Assembly: GCF_004791025.1 (NCBI RefSeq)
Contig: NZ_SRUO01000002.1
Location: 558,001 to 622,000, forward strand
Length of the DNA: 64,000 nucleotides
DNA from: Mesorhizobium sp. M4B.F.Ca.ET.203.01.1.1
Lineage (GTDB): Bacteria; Pseudomonadota; Alphaproteobacteria; Rhizobiales; Rhizobiaceae
Direction of reading: 5' to 3'
Below, piece after piece: positions 61,731 through 64,000 of this stretch. Position numbers and translations under genes: made by a program. The notes under the pieces were generated by a model. The model worked only from the letters and a program-made list of their open reading frames with translations, was not told the origin of the DNA and made no database searches. Positions within the stretch are counted from its first letter, which is position 1, and every line of letters begins with the position of its first letter.

Positions 61731-63500
61731 ATGTATAAGGCACCCGTCAAGGACATTTCGTTCACGCTGAAGCATGTCGCCGGTCTCAAGCCTGCGCTGG
61801 ACGCCGGCACGTTCGGCGATCTCGGCGAGGATATTGTCGACGCCATCCTGGCCGAAGCCGGCCGCTTCGCCAGCGAGGAGGTGGCGCCGCTCTACAAGAT
61901 CGGCGACGAGCATGGCGCGGTGCTGCGGGACGCGGCCGTCACCATGCCCCCCGGCTGGAAGGAACTCTACCGGCGCTGGATCGACGGCGGCTGGAACGCG
62001 CTGTCAGGGCCGGAGGAATTCGGCGGCCAGGGCCTGCCGACCATGCTGGCCGTCGCCGCGCTCGAAATGTGGAACTCCGCCGCCATGGCTTTCGGCATCG
62101 GCCCGACGCTGAGCATGGGCGCGGTCGAGGCGCTCGACAAGCACGCCTCCGAGGCACTGAAGGAAAAATATCTGGCCAAGCTCGTTTCCGGCGAGTGGAT
62201 GGGCACGATGAACCTGACCGAGCCGCAGGCGGGTTCCGACCTCGCCGCGCTGCGCACGCGCGCCGAACCTGCCGGTGACGGCACCTACCGCATCTTCGGC
62301 CAGAAGATCTTCATCACCTATGGCGAGCACGACTTCACCGACAACATCGTCCATCTGGTGCTGGCGCGGCTGTCCGACGCGCCGGCCGGCACGCGCGGCA
62401 TTTCGCTGTTCCTGGTGCCGAAATTCCTGGTCGGCGACGATGGCGCTCTCGGCGCCCGCAACGACGTTTTCTGCTCCGGCCTCGAGCACAAGCTCGGCAT
62501 CCACGCCTCGCCGACCTGCACCATGATCTATGGCGACGGTTTTCAGGGCACGACTCCCGGTGCCATCGGCTGGCTGATCGGCGAGGAGAACAAGGGCCTG
62601 GCCTGCATGTTCACCATGATGAACAATGCGAGGCTTGCCGTCGGCATGCAAGGCGTTGCGGTGGCCGAGACAGCGACGCAGAAAGCGATCGCCTACGCCA
62701 ACGAGCGTCGCCAGGGCAAGGCGTCGGACTATTCAGGCTCCGGCATGGCGCCGATCGTCCATCACCCCGACGTGCAGCGCAATCTGCTCACCATGAAGGC
62801 GCTGACCCAGATCGCGCGCGCCATCAGCTATTCTTGCGCCCATGCCCTCGACCGCGCTCGCGTCGGCGAAGGTGAGCCCGCCGCCAATTGGCGCGATCGC
62901 GCCAATCTTTTGACGCCGCTGGCAAAAGCCTTTTCGACCGATGTCGGCGTCGAGGTCGCCTCCTTGGGCGTCCAGGTGCATGGCGGCATGGGCTTCATCG
63001 AGGAGACAGGCGCGGCCGCGCTCTACCGTGACGCTCGCATCGCGCCGATCTACGAAGGTACCAATGGCATCCAGGCGATCGACCTGGTGGCGCGCAAGCT
63101 GCCGCTCGGCGGCGGCGAACATGTGCATCAGTACATTGGCGAGTTGAAAGCGATGGCGGACGCGGTGCGTACGTCCAACATCGAAGGCTTCGGCCGCACC
63201 GCGGACAATCTCGATAGGGCGCTTACCGATCTCGACGAGGCGACACGCTTCCTGCAGACGCTGATGGCCGATGGCAAGGCTGATGCCGCCATGGCCGGGG
63301 CCACGCCTTATCTGCGTCTGATCTCGCTTGCCGCCGGCGGCGCCTATCTGGCGCAGGGTGGGCTTGCCGATCGCGGCCGCATCGCGCTCTGCCGCTTCTT
63401 TGCCGAAAACCTGCTCGGCGAGACGCGCGCCTTGAAGGAACGCGTCATCGACGGGTCCGAAAGCCTCGCCGCCGCAGGCAAGGCACTGATTTCCGCCTAG
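61731..63500 (+). CDS. Acyl-CoA dehydrogenase, long-form (DmdC-like family)
   Basis: A 589-residue flavoprotein, about 200 residues longer than short-chain acyl-CoA dehydrogenases. Blocks include LSGPEEFGGQGLPTMLAVAA, MNLTEPQAGSDLAALRTRAE, GIHASPTCTMIYGD, QVHGGMGFIEETG and YEGTNGIQAIDLVARKL; C-terminal helices from about residue 470 are the family extension. The DmdC and related FadE groups share this length; the substrate is not certain. Followed 28 bases later by an enoyl-CoA hydratase, giving two consecutive beta-oxidation steps. Confidence 0.9.
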   Translation: MYKAPVKDISFTLKHVAGLKPALDAGTFGDLGEDIVDAILAEAGRFASEEVAPLYKIGDEHGAVLRDAAVTMPPGWKELYRRWIDGGWNALSGPEEFGGQGLPTMLAVAALEMWNSAAMAFGIGPTLSMGAVEALDKHASEALKEKYLAKLVSGEWMGTMNLTEPQAGSDLAALRTRAEPAGDGTYRIFGQKIFITYGEHDFTDNIVHLVLARLSDAPAGTRGISLFLVPKFLVGDDGALGARNDVFCSGLEHKLGIHASPTCTMIYGDGFQGTTPGAIGWLIGEENKGLACMFTMMNNARLAVGMQGVAVAETATQKAIAYANERRQGKASDYSGSGMAPIVHHPDVQRNLLTMKALTQIARAISYSCAHALDRARVGEGEPAANWRDRANLLTPLAKAFSTDVGVEVASLGVQVHGGMGFIEETGAAALYRDARIAPIYEGTNGIQAIDLVARKLPLGGGEHVHQYIGELKAMADAVRTSNIEGFGRTADNLDRALTDLDEATRFLQTLMADGKADAAMAGATPYLRLISLAAGGAYLAQGGLADRGRIALCRFFAENLLGETRALKERVIDGSESLAAAGKALISA

Positions 63501-63528
63501 AGCATCCTGACATGCGAAGGAACTGACC

Positions 63529-64000
63529 GTGACAGACCACATCCTCGTCGAGCGCCAGAGCGCCGTGCAGATCATCCGCATGAACCGGCCTGACAAGAAG
63601 AACGCGCTGACCCGCGCCATGTATGCGAAGATGTCGGCAGCCCTGGCCGAGGGCGACGCCGATCCGGCGGTGCGCGTGCATGTCTTCCTCGGCGTCCCCG
63701 GCGCCTTTTCTTCCGGCAACGACCTTGCCGACTTCCTGGTCATCGCCACCGGCGGCGAAGGCGGCACCGAGGTCTGGGATTTCCTGATGGCGCTGGCCAA
63801 GGTTGAAAAGCCGATGGTGTCGGGCGTCGACGGCATCGCGGTCGGCATCGGCACGACGCTCAATCTTCATTGCGACCTGACCTTCGCCACACCGCGCACC
63901 ATCTTCCGCACGCCTTTCGTCGACCTCGGCCTGGTGCCTGAGGCGGGCTCCAGCCTGCTCGCGCCGCGGATCCTCGGCCAGCAGGGCGCCTTCGCCCTGC
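63529..64000 (+). CDS. Enoyl-CoA hydratase/isomerase family protein (3' truncated by window)
   Basis: The first 157 codons of a crotonase-fold enzyme are present. The N-terminus MTDHILVERQSAVQIIRMNR is typical, the first oxyanion-hole block is GVPGAFSSGNDLADF, and the second is GVDGIAVGIGTTLNLHCDLT. The Glu-containing catalytic segment FVDLGLVPEAGSSLL is visible near the end. GTG start at 63529 with GAAGGA upstream. It hydrates or isomerises enoyl-CoA made by the upstream dehydrogenase. Confidence 0.92.
   Translation, partial: MTDHILVERQSAVQIIRMNRPDKKNALTRAMYAKMSAALAEGDADPAVRVHVFLGVPGAFSSGNDLADFLVIATGGEGGTEVWDFLMALAKVEKPMVSGVDGIAVGIGTTLNLHCDLTFATPRTIFRTPFVDLGLVPEAGSSLLAPRILGQQGAFAL

Noticed and set aside
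61501..61770. Overlapping open frames on both strands upstream of the acyl-CoA dehydrogenase
   Set aside because: Neither has a ribosome site or family-like sequence, and both run across the candidate operator.
1..64000. tRNA, rRNA or CRISPR
   Set aside because: Reading both strands I saw no tRNA T-loop/acceptor pattern, no rRNA-like sequence and no regularly spaced direct repeats; a covariance-model search would be the decisive check.

Overview
The window is a GC-rich chromosomal segment that reads like a Mesorhizobium or close relative (Hyphomicrobiales, Phyllobacteriaceae). The evidence is: a split F0 ATP synthase operon with both b' and b subunits; a BacA/SbmA peptide transporter; an alpha-galactoside (agp-type) operon with GH4 enzymes; frequent GTG and TTG starts; and several short palindromic intergenic repeats of the kind common in rhizobia. 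I found no rRNA, tRNA, CRISPR array, insertion sequence or prophage. The first and last genes are cut by the window edges.

Layout. 1-9.5 kb: the tail of an ABC ATPase, then a FadR-type GntR regulator facing a polyamine-type ABC transporter operon (binding protein, ATPase, two permeases) that runs directly into a gamma-glutamyltransferase, an AMP-forming acyl-CoA ligase and a frameshifted ketopantoate-reductase-like gene. 9.6-17.4 kb: small housekeeping and unknown genes, an M29 aminopeptidase, a LysR gene beside a small protein gene and a frameshifted MFS transporter, bacA, and a polysaccharide deacetylase. 17.5-26.5 kb: a TPR-like membrane protein and the GTPase Der, a divergent LysR/MFS pair, a SleB-type cell wall hydrolase, and the F0 operon atpI-B-E-F'-F with its own promoter and terminator. 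26.5-34.6 kb: rnhB, a radical SAM protein, a glycosyltransferase, a dioxygenase remnant, moaB-ispE, an S49 peptidase, a methyltransferase and a polyprenyl synthase. 35-41 kb: a large TPR lipoprotein-like or secreted protein, glyQ and glyS separated by a gap holding a small antisense secreted-peptide gene, and a very acidic small protein. 41-50 kb: two secreted unknowns, the Sua5/YrdC tRNA-modification enzyme, a D-2-hydroxyacid dehydrogenase, ubiA, a LysR/dioxygenase pair and purD. 50-60.3 kb: the alpha-galactoside operon (GH4, binding protein, two permeases, double ATPase, second GH4) with a divergent AraC activator. 60.3-64 kb: a GH25 lysozyme, then acyl-CoA dehydrogenase and enoyl-CoA hydratase behind a MerR-type palindrome.

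The gene content is mostly ordinary. The most unusual signals lie between genes: a 5'-UTR hairpin that hides the ribosome binding site of the cell wall hydrolase; a 59-residue secreted peptide encoded antisense between glyQ and glyS whose stop codon sits inside a hairpin; composite inverted repeats with interchangeable arms and a shared core; a repeat that supplies the C-terminus and stop codon of a LysR gene; and a structured agp/araC intergenic region. Two genes carry apparent single-base frameshifts, which may be real decay or sequence error.
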